Assembly: GCF_001949125.1 (NCBI RefSeq) | Contig: NZ_MSTI01000044.1 | Location: forward strand, 1 to 64,000 | DNA: 64,000 nucleotides | Source of the DNA: Deinococcus marmoris | GTDB taxonomy: Bacteria > Deinococcota > Deinococci > Deinococcales > Deinococcaceae | Direction of reading: 5' to 3' | Shown here: piece by piece, positions 19,993-29,310 of the stretch | Layout: each line of letters starts with the position of its first letter | Numbering within the stretch: position 1 is the stretch's first letter | Position numbers and translations under genes: made by a program | The notes under the pieces: generated by a model | The model's input: the letters and a program-made list of their open reading frames with translations, nothing else | Databases searched by the model: none | What the model was told of the DNA's origin: nothing

Positions 19993-20442
19993 TTAAGGCC
20001 GTCCGCTCAGCGTGATCAGCGTCGTGTCGCCTTCCTGATTCGCCAGATACTGAATTTCCGGTACGCCCGCGCGGCCCAGGAACGCCGAGTAATTGCCCGG
20101 TCCAATGGGATCATCGGTGATCTGGAGGTAGCCCCCGGCTTTCATGGCCGCCAGCAGGGCGCGGGGCTGCCAGCCCTGAATGCGGTACTGCTCCACGCGC
20201 GTATCGCCCGAACGAACCTCGGCCCGGTAGCTCCCGCTCTGCGGGCATTCAGGCTGAAAACCGGTTGGAACGGGGGCAACGCCGTTCCAGAGTTTTCCCG
20301 TCTGCGAGATGCAGTACAGCGGCCCCCGCGCCTGAAGTTGCCGCGCCAGCCAGCCGCCCGCGAATGCACCCAGCAAGGCGAACGCAGCCAGAAATGCGCC
20401 CAGCCTGAGCCACTGGCCAGTTCTATTCCCTGGCATGTTCAA
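19993..20442 (-). CDS. Small membrane-anchored protein downstream of arsR
   Basis: A 149-residue protein with one N-terminal transmembrane helix (LRLGAFLAAFALLGAFAGGWLA) and a ~115-residue extracytoplasmic domain with two cysteines (PLYCISQ and PECPQS) that could form a disulfide. Function is not recognised. Its start overlaps the end of arsR by up to 20 bp (starts at 20442 or 20436), which implies translational coupling within the metal-resistance operon. Confidence 0.75.
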   Translation of the reverse strand: MNMPGNRTGQWLRLGAFLAAFALLGAFAGGWLARQLQARGPLYCISQTGKLWNGVAPVPTGFQPECPQSGSYRAEVRSGDTRVEQYRIQGWQPRALLAAMKAGGYLQITDDPIGPGNYSAFLGRAGVPEIQYLANQEGDTTLITLSGRP

Positions 20443-20863
20443 GCGCGCTGTCGATCAGCATGGTGACGTGGTGATCCAGCAGGCGGTAATAGGCCACCCG
20501 CCCCGCCTTGCGAAAGGCCACCACCCGCCCGGCCCGCAGCAGCCGGAGCTGATGGCTCACGGCGCTCTCGGACAGGCCCACCACCGCCGCCAGATCGCAG
20601 ACACACAGCTCACGGGTGTTCAGGGCACTCAGCAGCCGCAAGCGCGTGGGATCGGCCACCAGTTTCAGAAACGCGGAGGCGGTTTCCACGTCGCGCCCGT
20701 CCGGCAAGGCGGCCCGCGCCTCCGCCACCGCTTCGGGATGGACGCAATTGACCTCGCAGATGCCCTCTGGACCTGTGCCTGCTTGCAGAACTGTGCCTTC
20801 TTGCGGAACTGTGCCTTCTTGAGAGGCGATTATCATTTGTTCAGTGTAGCGCAGGCCCGTCAT
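20423..20863 (-). CDS. ArsR/SmtB-family metal sensor repressor (CadC/ZiaR-like)
   Basis: A 146-residue winged-helix repressor. The recognition region ELCVCDLAAVVGLSESAVSHQLRLLR holds the CVC metal-site motif of the alpha3N sensors, and an N-terminal CEVNC pair (about residues 36-40) supplies the additional thiolates used by CadC and ZiaR for Cd/Pb/Zn. The start at 20863 overlaps the stop of the glutaredoxin-like gene (ATGA). Residues 14-31 are encoded by three tandem 18-bp units. It most likely represses the whole operon through the dyad upstream of the ATPase gene. Confidence 0.9.
   Translation of the reverse strand: MTGLRYTEQMIIASQEGTVPQEGTVLQAGTGPEGICEVNCVHPEAVAEARAALPDGRDVETASAFLKLVADPTRLRLLSALNTRELCVCDLAAVVGLSESAVSHQLRLLRAGRVVAFRKAGRVAYYRLLDHHVTMLIDSALEHARE
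20773..20826. repeat. Three tandem 18-bp repeats inside arsR
   Basis: Units at 20773-20790, 20791-20808 and 20809-20826 share CTGTGCCTNCTTG and differ at a few bases. They encode three six-residue blocks (QEGTV-like) in the N-terminal arm of the repressor, just before its cysteine pair. Confidence 0.85.
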
Positions 20864-21108
20864 TGTGCAGGTTCCAGCGCCGCCAGAATGCCGGGCCGCT
20901 GGTCACCAAAAAAGCCGTAGAAGACCTGATCACCAATGACTGTCACGGGCGCGATTCGCACGTTCGCCTTGTGCTGCATCTCCGCCAGCGCCGCCGGGTC
21001 TTCCTGCACGTTCTTCTCGGTGAAGGCGGCTCCCTTGCTCTTCAGCAGCCGCTTGACCGCCTCGCAATCGGCGCAGTTGGGCACGGTGTAAACAGTGATG
21101 TCGAGCAT
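20860..21108 (-). CDS. Glutaredoxin-like thiol-disulfide protein (NrdH type)
   Basis: An 82-residue thioredoxin-fold protein with the redox motif CADC at residues 12-15 (VPNCADCEAV) and the cis-proline segment APVTVIG. The length and missing GSH-binding residues suit NrdH-redoxin or a related family. It lies 3 bp after the metal ATPase stop and overlaps arsR by 4 bp. The position suggests thiol reduction or metal handling coupled to efflux; this role is inferred from context only. Confidence 0.85.
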   Translation of the reverse strand: MLDITVYTVPNCADCEAVKRLLKSKGAAFTEKNVQEDPAALAEMQHKANVRIAPVTVIGDQVFYGFFGDQRPGILAALEPAQ

Positions 21109-21111
21109 GGG

Positions 21112-23355
21112 TTAAACGCTCCCGGAAGCGGGCAGGCCGGACGGCGCTGAGGCTTTTTTGACCGGGCCGCCGTTCCAGCCCAGCAGCCGCAGCGCGTTCG
21201 CCGTGACAATCGCCGTCGCCCCGGTGTCGGCCAGAATCGCCATCCACAGGTTGGTGTAGCCCAGCAGCGTCGTGACCAGAAAGATGGCCTTGAGGCCCAG
21301 CGCAAAGGCGATATTCCACTTGATGTTGCTCATGGTGTCGCGCGACAGTTGCACCAGATCGGCCACGTCGCCCACCCGCTCGCGCAGCAGGGCCGCGTCC
21401 GCCGTTTCCAGCGCCACGTCGGTGCCGCCGCCCATCGCAATGCCCACATCGGCCTGCGCCAGCGCGGGGGCGTCGTTGATGCCGTCGCCCACCATTGCCA
21501 CGCCGCCATGTTTCTTCAGCTCGGCAATCAGGCGCAGCTTGTCCTCGGGCAGCAGTTCCGCCTGCACGTCCAGCCCCAGCCCGGCGGCGATAGCCCGGCC
21601 CGTGCGCGCGTTATCTCCCGTCAGCATCACGGTATTCACGCCCATCGCTTTGAGGCGGGCAATAGCCTCGCGGGCGTCCGCGCGGGGTTCGTCGCGGATC
21701 GCCAGCACGCCCAGAATCTCGTCTGCGCTGTGTAAGACCACCGCCGTCTTGCCTGCCTCCTCCAGCGCGGTCAATTTGCCCTGAAGATCAGGGGCCACGC
21801 TCAGTGTGCTGGCCGCATGCTGGGGCGAGCTGATGAACAGGGCGCGCCCCTCCACCGTCGCGGTCACGCCTTTCCCTGCAATAGCTTTGGCGTCCTGCGC
21901 GGCGGGGGCGGTCACGTTCAGCCGTGCGGCCTCCTTCGCAATCGCCTGCGCCAGCGGATGAGAACTGCCCGCCTCCACAGCCGCAGCCAGCCGCAGGACT
22001 TCACTGTCGGAGACGCCCGCTCCCAGCACGTCCGTCACGCGCGGTTTGCCTGCCGTCAGCGTGCCCGTCTTGTCGAAGGCCACCGTCTTGACCGTGCCAA
22101 TTGTTTCCAGCGCCGCGCCGCCCTTGATCAGCAACCCGCGCCGCGTGCCCGCGCTGATGCCGCTGGTAATGGCCGCAGGCACGCTCAGCACCAGCGCGCA
22201 GGGGCAGCCGATCAGCAGCAGCGTGATGCCCTTGTACAGCCACGGATACCACTCCGCGCCGAACAGCAGCGGTGGAACGACAGCCACCAGCGCCGAGACC
22301 AGCACCACCCCCGGCGTGTAGTAGCGGCTGAAGCGGTCAATAAAGCGTGCGGTGGCTGCCTTGCTGCCCTCGGCTTCTTCCACCAGCTCGATAATCCGAG
22401 CGATGGTGTTGTCGCTGGCTTCCTTGTCCACCTGGATACTCAGCACGCCGTCGGTGTTGATGCTGCCCGCAAAGACGCTGTCGCCCACGGTCTTGGTCAC
22501 GGGCATGCTCTCGCCGGTCACCGGGCTGTCGTCCAGACTGGAGGTTCCTGCCGTGATGGTGCCGTCTGCCGGAACCCGTCCGCCGGGGCGCACCTGCACG
22601 GTCTGCCCGATCTGGAGCGAGTCGGCGGGAACCTCGCGCGTTCCGCTGCCCTCCACCAGCAAAGCCGTCTTGGGGGCCAGCGCCGCAAGCGCCTGAATCC
22701 CCGCCCGCGCCCGGCCCGCCGCCACGCCCTCCAGCAGTTCCCCGATAGCGAAGAAGAAGACCACCACCGCGCCCTCTGCCGCCTGCCCGATGGCCACTGC
22801 GCCGATGGCCGCCAGCGACACCAGCATGTTGATCGAGAACGGATCGCCCAGCCGCGCGCTGGCCCACGCCTGCTTCGCCAGCGGCCACACCCCCAGAATC
22901 GTGGCCGCGACATAGCCGTACACCGACAGCCCCGGCTCGATAAATCCGAAGCCCCAGGCCAGCGCCAGCAGCACCCCCGAAAAGATCACCAGTTTGCCCT
23001 GTTTGCCCGCGTACCACGGCGTTCCGGCGGACAGCAACTCATGGACGTGTCCAGCGTGGTCGTGTCCCTCGCCGCCATGATCCGCGTGTGAGGAGGCGGC
23101 TTTGCTCTGCGCCGACTGCTGCAACGTGGGCGTATAGCCCAGCGCCAGCAGGTTCTTCTCCAGCACAGTGCGCGGCGTCTTGGTCTCGTCCAGTTCTAGC
23201 CTCAGCGTCTGCTTGCTGAAACTGGTCTTTACGTCTGCCGTGCCGGGCAGGCGGTTGACCATGCCCTCTACCTTCTGCACGCAGGTGGCACAGTCCATGC
23301 CATCCACGAAATACACCAGAGGAGCGGCACCGGAGGTTGGGGAAGAGGAATCCAT
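21112..23355 (-). CDS. Zn/Cd/Pb-translocating P1B-type ATPase
   Basis: A 747-residue metal efflux pump. An N-terminal heavy-metal-associated domain carries GMDCATC (Cys22, Cys25), then a His-rich linker (HADHGGEGHDHAGHVHE), the membrane CPC motif at 384-386, the phosphorylated Asp428 in DKTGTLT, and GDGINDAPA. The last membrane helix has LADTGATAIVTANALRLL, the ZntA/CadA signature for divalent Zn/Cd/Pb rather than Cu. The ATG lacks a Shine-Dalgarno and has TATACT 7 bases upstream, so the transcript is probably leaderless. It leads the operon with the redoxin, repressor, membrane protein and possibly the ABC exporter. Confidence 0.94.
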   Translation of the reverse strand: MDSSSPTSGAAPLVYFVDGMDCATCVQKVEGMVNRLPGTADVKTSFSKQTLRLELDETKTPRTVLEKNLLALGYTPTLQQSAQSKAASSHADHGGEGHDHAGHVHELLSAGTPWYAGKQGKLVIFSGVLLALAWGFGFIEPGLSVYGYVAATILGVWPLAKQAWASARLGDPFSINMLVSLAAIGAVAIGQAAEGAVVVFFFAIGELLEGVAAGRARAGIQALAALAPKTALLVEGSGTREVPADSLQIGQTVQVRPGGRVPADGTITAGTSSLDDSPVTGESMPVTKTVGDSVFAGSINTDGVLSIQVDKEASDNTIARIIELVEEAEGSKAATARFIDRFSRYYTPGVVLVSALVAVVPPLLFGAEWYPWLYKGITLLLIGCPCALVLSVPAAITSGISAGTRRGLLIKGGAALETIGTVKTVAFDKTGTLTAGKPRVTDVLGAGVSDSEVLRLAAAVEAGSSHPLAQAIAKEAARLNVTAPAAQDAKAIAGKGVTATVEGRALFISSPQHAASTLSVAPDLQGKLTALEEAGKTAVVLHSADEILGVLAIRDEPRADAREAIARLKAMGVNTVMLTGDNARTGRAIAAGLGLDVQAELLPEDKLRLIAELKKHGGVAMVGDGINDAPALAQADVGIAMGGGTDVALETADAALLRERVGDVADLVQLSRDTMSNIKWNIAFALGLKAIFLVTTLLGYTNLWMAILADTGATAIVTANALRLLGWNGGPVKKASAPSGLPASGSV

Positions 23356-23362
23356 AGTCGCC

Positions 23363-23389
23363 AGTATATATGAATGACTGCTCAGATAT
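23363..23389 (-). promoter_or_regulatory. Leaderless promoter and probable ArsR operator of the metal ATPase operon
   Basis: On the minus strand TATACT (23363-23368) ends 7 bp before the ATPase ATG. An imperfect dyad, ATATATGAATG and its partner TGCTCAGATAT (23366-23389), overlaps this box and extends upstream. TGA-N8-TCA with AT-rich flanks resembles operators of the SmtB/CadC group. Binding by the ArsR protein of this operon is inferred. Confidence 0.6.
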
Positions 23390-23461
23390 CAGTCCCAATG
23401 CGGATGTCACAGAAAGCCTGGATGGCCGCAGACGTGGGCGGCGTAAAGTAACCTCCAGTCC

Positions 23462-24169
23462 ATGCCTGCTGCCAGTTACCTCCGCTCGATCTGCGTGATT
23501 CCCGTGACGTCGGGCGCGGACATCCACGATCCGGCGCTGTGGGAGCGGGTGTTTGCGGGCTGGCGGCATCTGCCCGTCCGTGAAGTGGATGGTGCGCTGA
23601 CCCCCCAGGCCGAGACCGTCACCGATCTGGTGATCTCGCAGGACCGCGCCGAGGTGCGTGCCGGGGCACTGGTGCTGACCTCCTGGCCGCAATCGGGCCA
23701 CGATCTGCCCGCCCTGATCAGCACCCTGGACGGCGGCAGATTCGTGGTGCTGCGCGTCTTTGGCGTCTACCTGACCGAGGTGCAGGACAAGACGGCCCGC
23801 CTGATCGAGCGCCTGCTCAGGGAAGAGGCTTTCGCCTTCCAGTCCGGCTCACGCGTGAATCTGACCGTCAGCGTGGAGGGCGTGCGCGCCGATCTGACCA
23901 GCGGACGCATCCGCGCGGGGCATGGCAGCGCCTGGGGCGACTTTTACCAGAACAACAAGTACGCCGTGACCGCGATTCTGATTGTTTTCGTGATCGCGCT
24001 CTCGGCGGTGCTGCTGATCACGCCCATCCGCCCCTACACGCCCATCGACAAGCTGTATGACCTGTCCGGGCGCGTGCTGTCGGCGGTGCTGTTCAATATT
24101 ATTCTGCTCGGCTCGCAGTTCCTGTTCTTCCTGCGCCACCGCGACGTGATCGAGTGGGAAAAGCCGTAG
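23462..24169 (+). CDS. Membrane protein of unknown function
   Basis: A 235-residue protein: about 160 soluble N-terminal residues, then two transmembrane helices (AILIVFVIALSAVLLI near 165-185 and VLFNIILLGSQFLFFL near 207-227). The soluble part has no motif I recognise. The ATG has no Shine-Dalgarno; TAACCT lies 7 bases upstream, a leaderless arrangement. It is divergent from the metal ATPase gene, and a regulatory link to metals is possible only through the shared intergenic region. Confidence 0.75.
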   Translation: MPAASYLRSICVIPVTSGADIHDPALWERVFAGWRHLPVREVDGALTPQAETVTDLVISQDRAEVRAGALVLTSWPQSGHDLPALISTLDGGRFVVLRVFGVYLTEVQDKTARLIERLLREEAFAFQSGSRVNLTVSVEGVRADLTSGRIRAGHGSAWGDFYQNNKYAVTAILIVFVIALSAVLLITPIRPYTPIDKLYDLSGRVLSAVLFNIILLGSQFLFFLRHRDVIEWEKP

Positions 24170-24227
24170 CCCAGCCTCCGCTTAGACCTTTATTCCCCCG
24201 TATCCCTGCCGCGCGCCATACTTCCCC

Positions 24228-24740
24228 ATGCCCCGCGTCTGGAAATTTGGCGACAGTGTGAACACCGACGACATCCTGCCCGGCAAGTTCGCGCCGTTCA
24301 TGGCCGGTGAGGACGTGTTCCAGACCTTCGCCTTCCACTACACCCGCCCCGAATTTGCCGCAGAGGTGCGGCCCGGTGACCTCCTGATCGGTGGGCGCAA
24401 CTGGGGCCTGGGCAGCAGCCGCGAGTACGCTCCGCAGGCCCTCAAGAAGTTGCAAATCGGGGCCATCGTCGCCCCCAGCTTCGCGCGCATCCATTACCGC
24501 AACCTGCTGAATCTGGGCATCCCTGCCTTCGAGGCTGACCTGACCGGCGTGCTGGAAGACGGGGAAGAGGTCACGCTGAACATCGACACGGGCGTCCTGA
24601 CCTACCCGCGCGGCACCGTGCAGCTTCCGCCCCCGCCCGAATTTCTGCGCGAGGCACTGGCCGAGGGCAGCATTCTGGCCTTCTTCAAGAAGCACGGACG
24701 CTTTCCGGGCGAGAAGCCCACTTCAGACCAGACCCCGTAA
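24228..24740 (+). CDS. lysU: Homoaconitate hydratase/3-isopropylmalate dehydratase small subunit
   Basis: A 170-residue swivelling-domain subunit of the aconitase family, with the start FGDSVNTDDILPGKF and the substrate loop GRNWGLGSSREYAPQAL. The linkage to lysW and lysX points to homoaconitase of the alpha-aminoadipate lysine pathway (isomerising homocitrate to homoisocitrate) rather than LeuD, although short archaeal-type subunits of both look alike. No Shine-Dalgarno is seen; CATACT lies 5 bases before the ATG. The stop codon lies at the end of the first of two tandem 13-bp repeats. Confidence 0.88.
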   Translation: MPRVWKFGDSVNTDDILPGKFAPFMAGEDVFQTFAFHYTRPEFAAEVRPGDLLIGGRNWGLGSSREYAPQALKKLQIGAIVAPSFARIHYRNLLNLGIPAFEADLTGVLEDGEEVTLNIDTGVLTYPRGTVQLPPPPEFLREALAEGSILAFFKKHGRFPGEKPTSDQTP

Positions 24741-24756
24741 CCAGACCCCGTAAACT
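24728..24756 (+). promoter_or_regulatory. Tandem 13-bp duplication carrying a -10 box
   Basis: CCAGACCCCGTAA occurs at 24728-24740 (ending with the lysU stop) and again at 24741-24753. The second copy supplies the first three bases of TAAACT (24751-24756), which sits exactly 7 bp before the next ATG, as expected for a leaderless Deinococcus promoter. Confidence 0.55.
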
Positions 24757-24763
24757 GTGCCTT

Positions 24764-25120
24764 ATGGCAACGCTGGAAATTGAATGCCCCGTCTGCGGCG
24801 AGGTGCTGGAACTGAGCGATCAGGACCGCGCCGAATTGCAGCCGGGCGACGTGATCGTGTGCGACTCGTGCAACGCCGAGATGGAAGTGACCCGCAGCGG
24901 CGGCGGCGAGGACTTCGAGCTGGAACTGCTGGGCATCCTGACCACCTGCCCCAACTGCGGCGAGGAGTTCGAGGTCACCGAGGACATGCTCGCCACCGCG
25001 CCCACCGTGCAGGCCGATGACGGCTCCGAGGTCAGCATCGTGAGCTGCCCGCACTGTCAGGCGGGGATCGAACTGGAGTTCGAGGACGGGCCGGACACCA
25101 ATCCTCTGTCTAGCCAATAG
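24764..25120 (+). CDS. LysW-like double zinc-ribbon protein
   Basis: A 118-residue acidic protein with two zinc ribbons. The first (residues 7-45) aligns with classical LysW: CPVCG, then a D/E-rich stretch and CDSC followed by EMEV. The second has CPNCG near residue 64 and CPHC near 98. It lacks the C-terminal EDWGE tail that LysW uses to carry aminoadipate. Placed between lysU and lysW, it may act as a scaffold or alternative partner for lysine-pathway enzymes; that role is inference. The start is leaderless (TAAACT 7 bp upstream). Confidence 0.85.
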   Translation: MATLEIECPVCGEVLELSDQDRAELQPGDVIVCDSCNAEMEVTRSGGGEDFELELLGILTTCPNCGEEFEVTEDMLATAPTVQADDGSEVSIVSCPHCQAGIELEFEDGPDTNPLSSQ

Positions 25121-25169
25121 CAACCGAAAAGACTGATACGCTTTAACCTATCAAACGAGAGGAGAAACT

Positions 25170-25343
<174 letters not shown>

Positions 25344-25352
25344 AACCTTTTT

Positions 25353-25398
25353 CAGCAGAGGGCGGTCAGAGCAGTGTTGCGCTGACCGCCCTCTGCTG
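25353..25398. terminator. 17-bp perfect hairpin between lysW and lysX
   Basis: Arms 25353-25369 and 25382-25398 are perfectly complementary over 17 bp with a 12-nt loop. No T tract follows on the plus strand, so it is not a standard terminator. It could reduce readthrough into lysX or stabilise the lysW end, giving more carrier than ligase. Confidence 0.55.
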
Positions 25399-25422
25399 AG
25401 AGGCTCTCTCCCTGCTTTTGCT

Positions 25423-26289
25423 ATGGCCGAACTCGCCGTTCTCTATGACCGCATCCGCCCCGACGAAAAAATGCTGTTTGAGGCGCTGGACGCCCTGGGC
25501 ACGCCCTACGACAAGGTCTACGTTCCCCACCTGAAACTGACCTTCGATGACGCGGGCGCAGCCGCCGTGCCGTGGAAGGTGGCGATCGAGCGCTGCGTCA
25601 GCCAGACGCGCGGCCATGCGGTGACCCGCGCGCTGGAAGGCTTCGGCGTGCAGGTGATCAACCCCGGTCACGTCATCGAACTGTGCGGCGACAAGCTGGC
25701 GACGAATGCCCGCCTGTACGCCGCTGGCCTGCCCACCCCGCGCACCGGAGTCAGCTTCGACGGCGACGCCGCGCTGGAACAGATCGAATCTCTGGGTTAT
25801 CCGCTGGTGCTCAAGCCCACCGTCGGCTCCTGGGGGCGCATGGTCAGCAAGCTCAATGACCGCGACGCCGCCGAGGCTGTGATTGAACACAAGGAAGTGC
25901 TGGGCGGCCCGCAGCACGGCATCTTCTACGTGCAGGAGCTGATCAACAAGCCCGAACGCGACATCCGCGCCTTCGTGATCGGTGGCGAGTGCATCGGCGC
26001 GATCTACCGCACCTCTGAACACTGGATCACCAACACGGCGCGCGGCGCGAAGGCCAGCAACTGTGCAGTTACGCCCGAAATATCAGACCTTGCTGTGCGG
26101 TCCGCCGCCGCCGTGGACGGCAGAATCGTCGCCATCGACCTGGTAGAAGACCCGCAGCGCCAGAACGAGTGGGGCGGCCTGCTGGTCATCGAGATCAACC
26201 ACACCATGGAATTCAAGAACAGCGTGTCCACCACGGGCGTGGACATTCCCCGCAAGATGGGCGAATACGCGATTGGACTACTTGGATAA
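25423..26289 (+). CDS. lysX: LysW-aminoadipate ligase
   Basis: A 288-residue ATP-grasp ligase that attaches alpha-aminoadipate to the C-terminal Glu of LysW. It shows the N-terminal domain, the ATP-binding segment LVLKPTVGSWGRMVSK, and the C-terminal EINHTMEFKNSVSTTGVDIP block, whose NHTMEFKN sequence is characteristic of LysX. The product is the protected intermediate used by LysZ, LysY, LysJ and LysK, none of which is in the window. No Shine-Dalgarno is obvious before the ATG, so translation may depend on transcription through the upstream hairpin region. Confidence 0.93.
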   Translation: MAELAVLYDRIRPDEKMLFEALDALGTPYDKVYVPHLKLTFDDAGAAAVPWKVAIERCVSQTRGHAVTRALEGFGVQVINPGHVIELCGDKLATNARLYAAGLPTPRTGVSFDGDAALEQIESLGYPLVLKPTVGSWGRMVSKLNDRDAAEAVIEHKEVLGGPQHGIFYVQELINKPERDIRAFVIGGECIGAIYRTSEHWITNTARGAKASNCAVTPEISDLAVRSAAAVDGRIVAIDLVEDPQRQNEWGGLLVIEINHTMEFKNSVSTTGVDIPRKMGEYAIGLLG

Positions 26290-26365
26290 TTGGTTGAACG
26301 TCTGATTCACGTTCCATGCCCGTCCCTGCTGACCTTTTCATCCTGGATGCTCTAGCCTCGGGAGC

Positions 26366-28204
<1,839 letters not shown>

Positions 28205-28205
28205 A

Positions 28206-28259
28206 GAACTGAAGCTGGGGAATCGTGTATTCAGGACCACGATTCCCCAGCTTCAGTTC
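28206..28259. terminator. 22-bp perfect hairpin after pepF
   Basis: Arms 28206-28227 and 28238-28259 pair over 22 bp without mismatch, with a 10-nt loop, starting 2 bp after the pepF stop. There is no T tract on the plus strand, so it may be an RNA-stabilising 3' end or processing site rather than a simple terminator. Confidence 0.6.
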
Positions 28260-28269
28260 AAAAGGGACA

Positions 28270-28313
28270 AAAGATTCACGAACAGGAAATATCGTGAATC
28301 TTTTCACTTGATA
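28270..28313 (+). repeat. TTCACGA palindromic repeat, copy 1
   Basis: Arms AAAAGATTCACGA (28270-28282) and its perfect complement (28293-28305) flank a 10-nt spacer, followed by CACTTGATAG. This is the most symmetrical of five dispersed copies. It lies between convergent pepF and the YbjN-domain gene. Confidence 0.75.
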
Positions 28314-28356
28314 GAGATGAAAGAGAGGCGGGGATCAACCCGCCTACTCCGTCAGC

Positions 28357-28818
28357 TCAGGCCTGAGGCTGCTGTAACTGCGGTCCGGGGACGAAGCCTT
28401 CCAGGGTGGCGTAATCGTCCTGGAAGTGCATCAGCACGCCGCCAAACAGCGTGTCGAAGGTTTCCTGGGGCATCTCGGCCAGGGTGGGGTAAAAGCCCAC
28501 GTATTCCAGCCAGACATTGCCGTCGGCGTCGATGCTGCGGGCAAAAGCGCGCTCGCGGTTGCGGTCGTTGAGCATGTTGACCACTTCTTCGCGGCGTTCG
28601 GTGTAGGTCTTCTGGGTCACGCAGGTGACTTCCAGGCGCGAGGTGTTGTTGGGGCCGTCGTTGACGCTGACCAGCACGGCGGCGTCGCCCATCTCGAAGC
28701 GCCAGCCCATGCGCAGGAAGCGCTGGCCGTTGTTCTCTTCCATATCGAGCTGGACTTCCTTTTCCTTCAGGTACTTCGCCAGCGTGTCCAGGGTCAGCAG
28801 TGCAGTTTCCATCGTCAT
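28357..28818 (-). CDS. YbjN-domain protein
   Basis: A 153-residue protein resembling the YbjN/type-III-secretion-chaperone-like fold: a mixed alpha/beta domain with [20 protein letters not shown], and a C-terminal segment ending in a Gln/Pro-rich tail. Such proteins are small cytoplasmic factors of unclear function. The ATG at 28818 has a strong AAGGAGATG Shine-Dalgarno; the open frame upstream to 28884 is not needed. Confidence 0.8.
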   Translation of the reverse strand: MTMETALLTLDTLAKYLKEKEVQLDMEENNGQRFLRMGWRFEMGDAAVLVSVNDGPNNTSRLEVTCVTQKTYTERREEVVNMLNDRNRERAFARSIDADGNVWLEYVGFYPTLAEMPQETFDTLFGGVLMHFQDDYATLEGFVPGPQLQQPQA

Positions 28819-28956
28819 TTCATCATCTCCTTGAGGGTGAAGCTCAACTCTTGCCACGTCGGTTGCGCGGCGGCGCACATTCAAGCCCGAACGATTCTAA
28901 CACCCCCCGCCATCACGAAACCTTGAACCGGGGTGCAAAGCGCGTGGGGTGTGCCT

Positions 28957-29310
28957 TCAGGGTCTGGACAGAATCCGCAGGGTCACGGGTGCGACGCCCT
29001 GGCCCAGCATGCCCAGCGAGGCGGCGGCGGCGCGCGACAGATCGATGATGCGCCGCGAATTGCCGAACGGCCCCCGGTCATTGACCATCACGTCCACGCT
29101 GCGGCCCGTGCCGGAATGTGTGACCCGGACCCAGGTGCCGAAGGGCAGACTGCGGTGCGCGGCGGTCATGACTGTTCCACGCGCCGCCCGCCCGCCGTAG
29201 TACACGGCTGAACCGCTCTGAAACACGCTGGACGAAGCGCTGGCCGTCCCCAGGTTCATGCTGCCAATAGGGGAGAGGATCAGCGCCAGGGCCAGAGCAA
29301 GCCGCTTCAA
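28957..29310 (-). CDS. RlpA-like double-psi beta-barrel protein
   Basis: A 117-residue secreted protein: signal peptide [20 protein letters not shown], then a double-psi beta-barrel with [32 protein letters not shown] and [17 protein letters not shown], the RlpA signature. RlpA proteins are septal lytic transglycosylases or peptidoglycan binders; no SPOR domain is present here. Translation starts at TTG 29310, overlapping the peptidase stop codon (TTGA), so the two genes are coupled. Confidence 0.9.
   Translation of the reverse strand: MKRLALALALILSPIGSMNLGTASASSSVFQSGSAVYYGGRAARGTVMTAAHRSLPFGTWVRVTHSGTGRSVDVMVNDRGPFGNSRRIIDLSRAAAASLGMLGQGVAPVTLRILSRP

Noticed and set aside
20829..20848. TGAACAAATGATAA inside arsR, resembling an SmtB-type operator half
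   Set aside because: It lies within the coding region if translation starts at the ATGA overlap (20863), which operon spacing supports. The dyad at 23366-23389 is a better operator.
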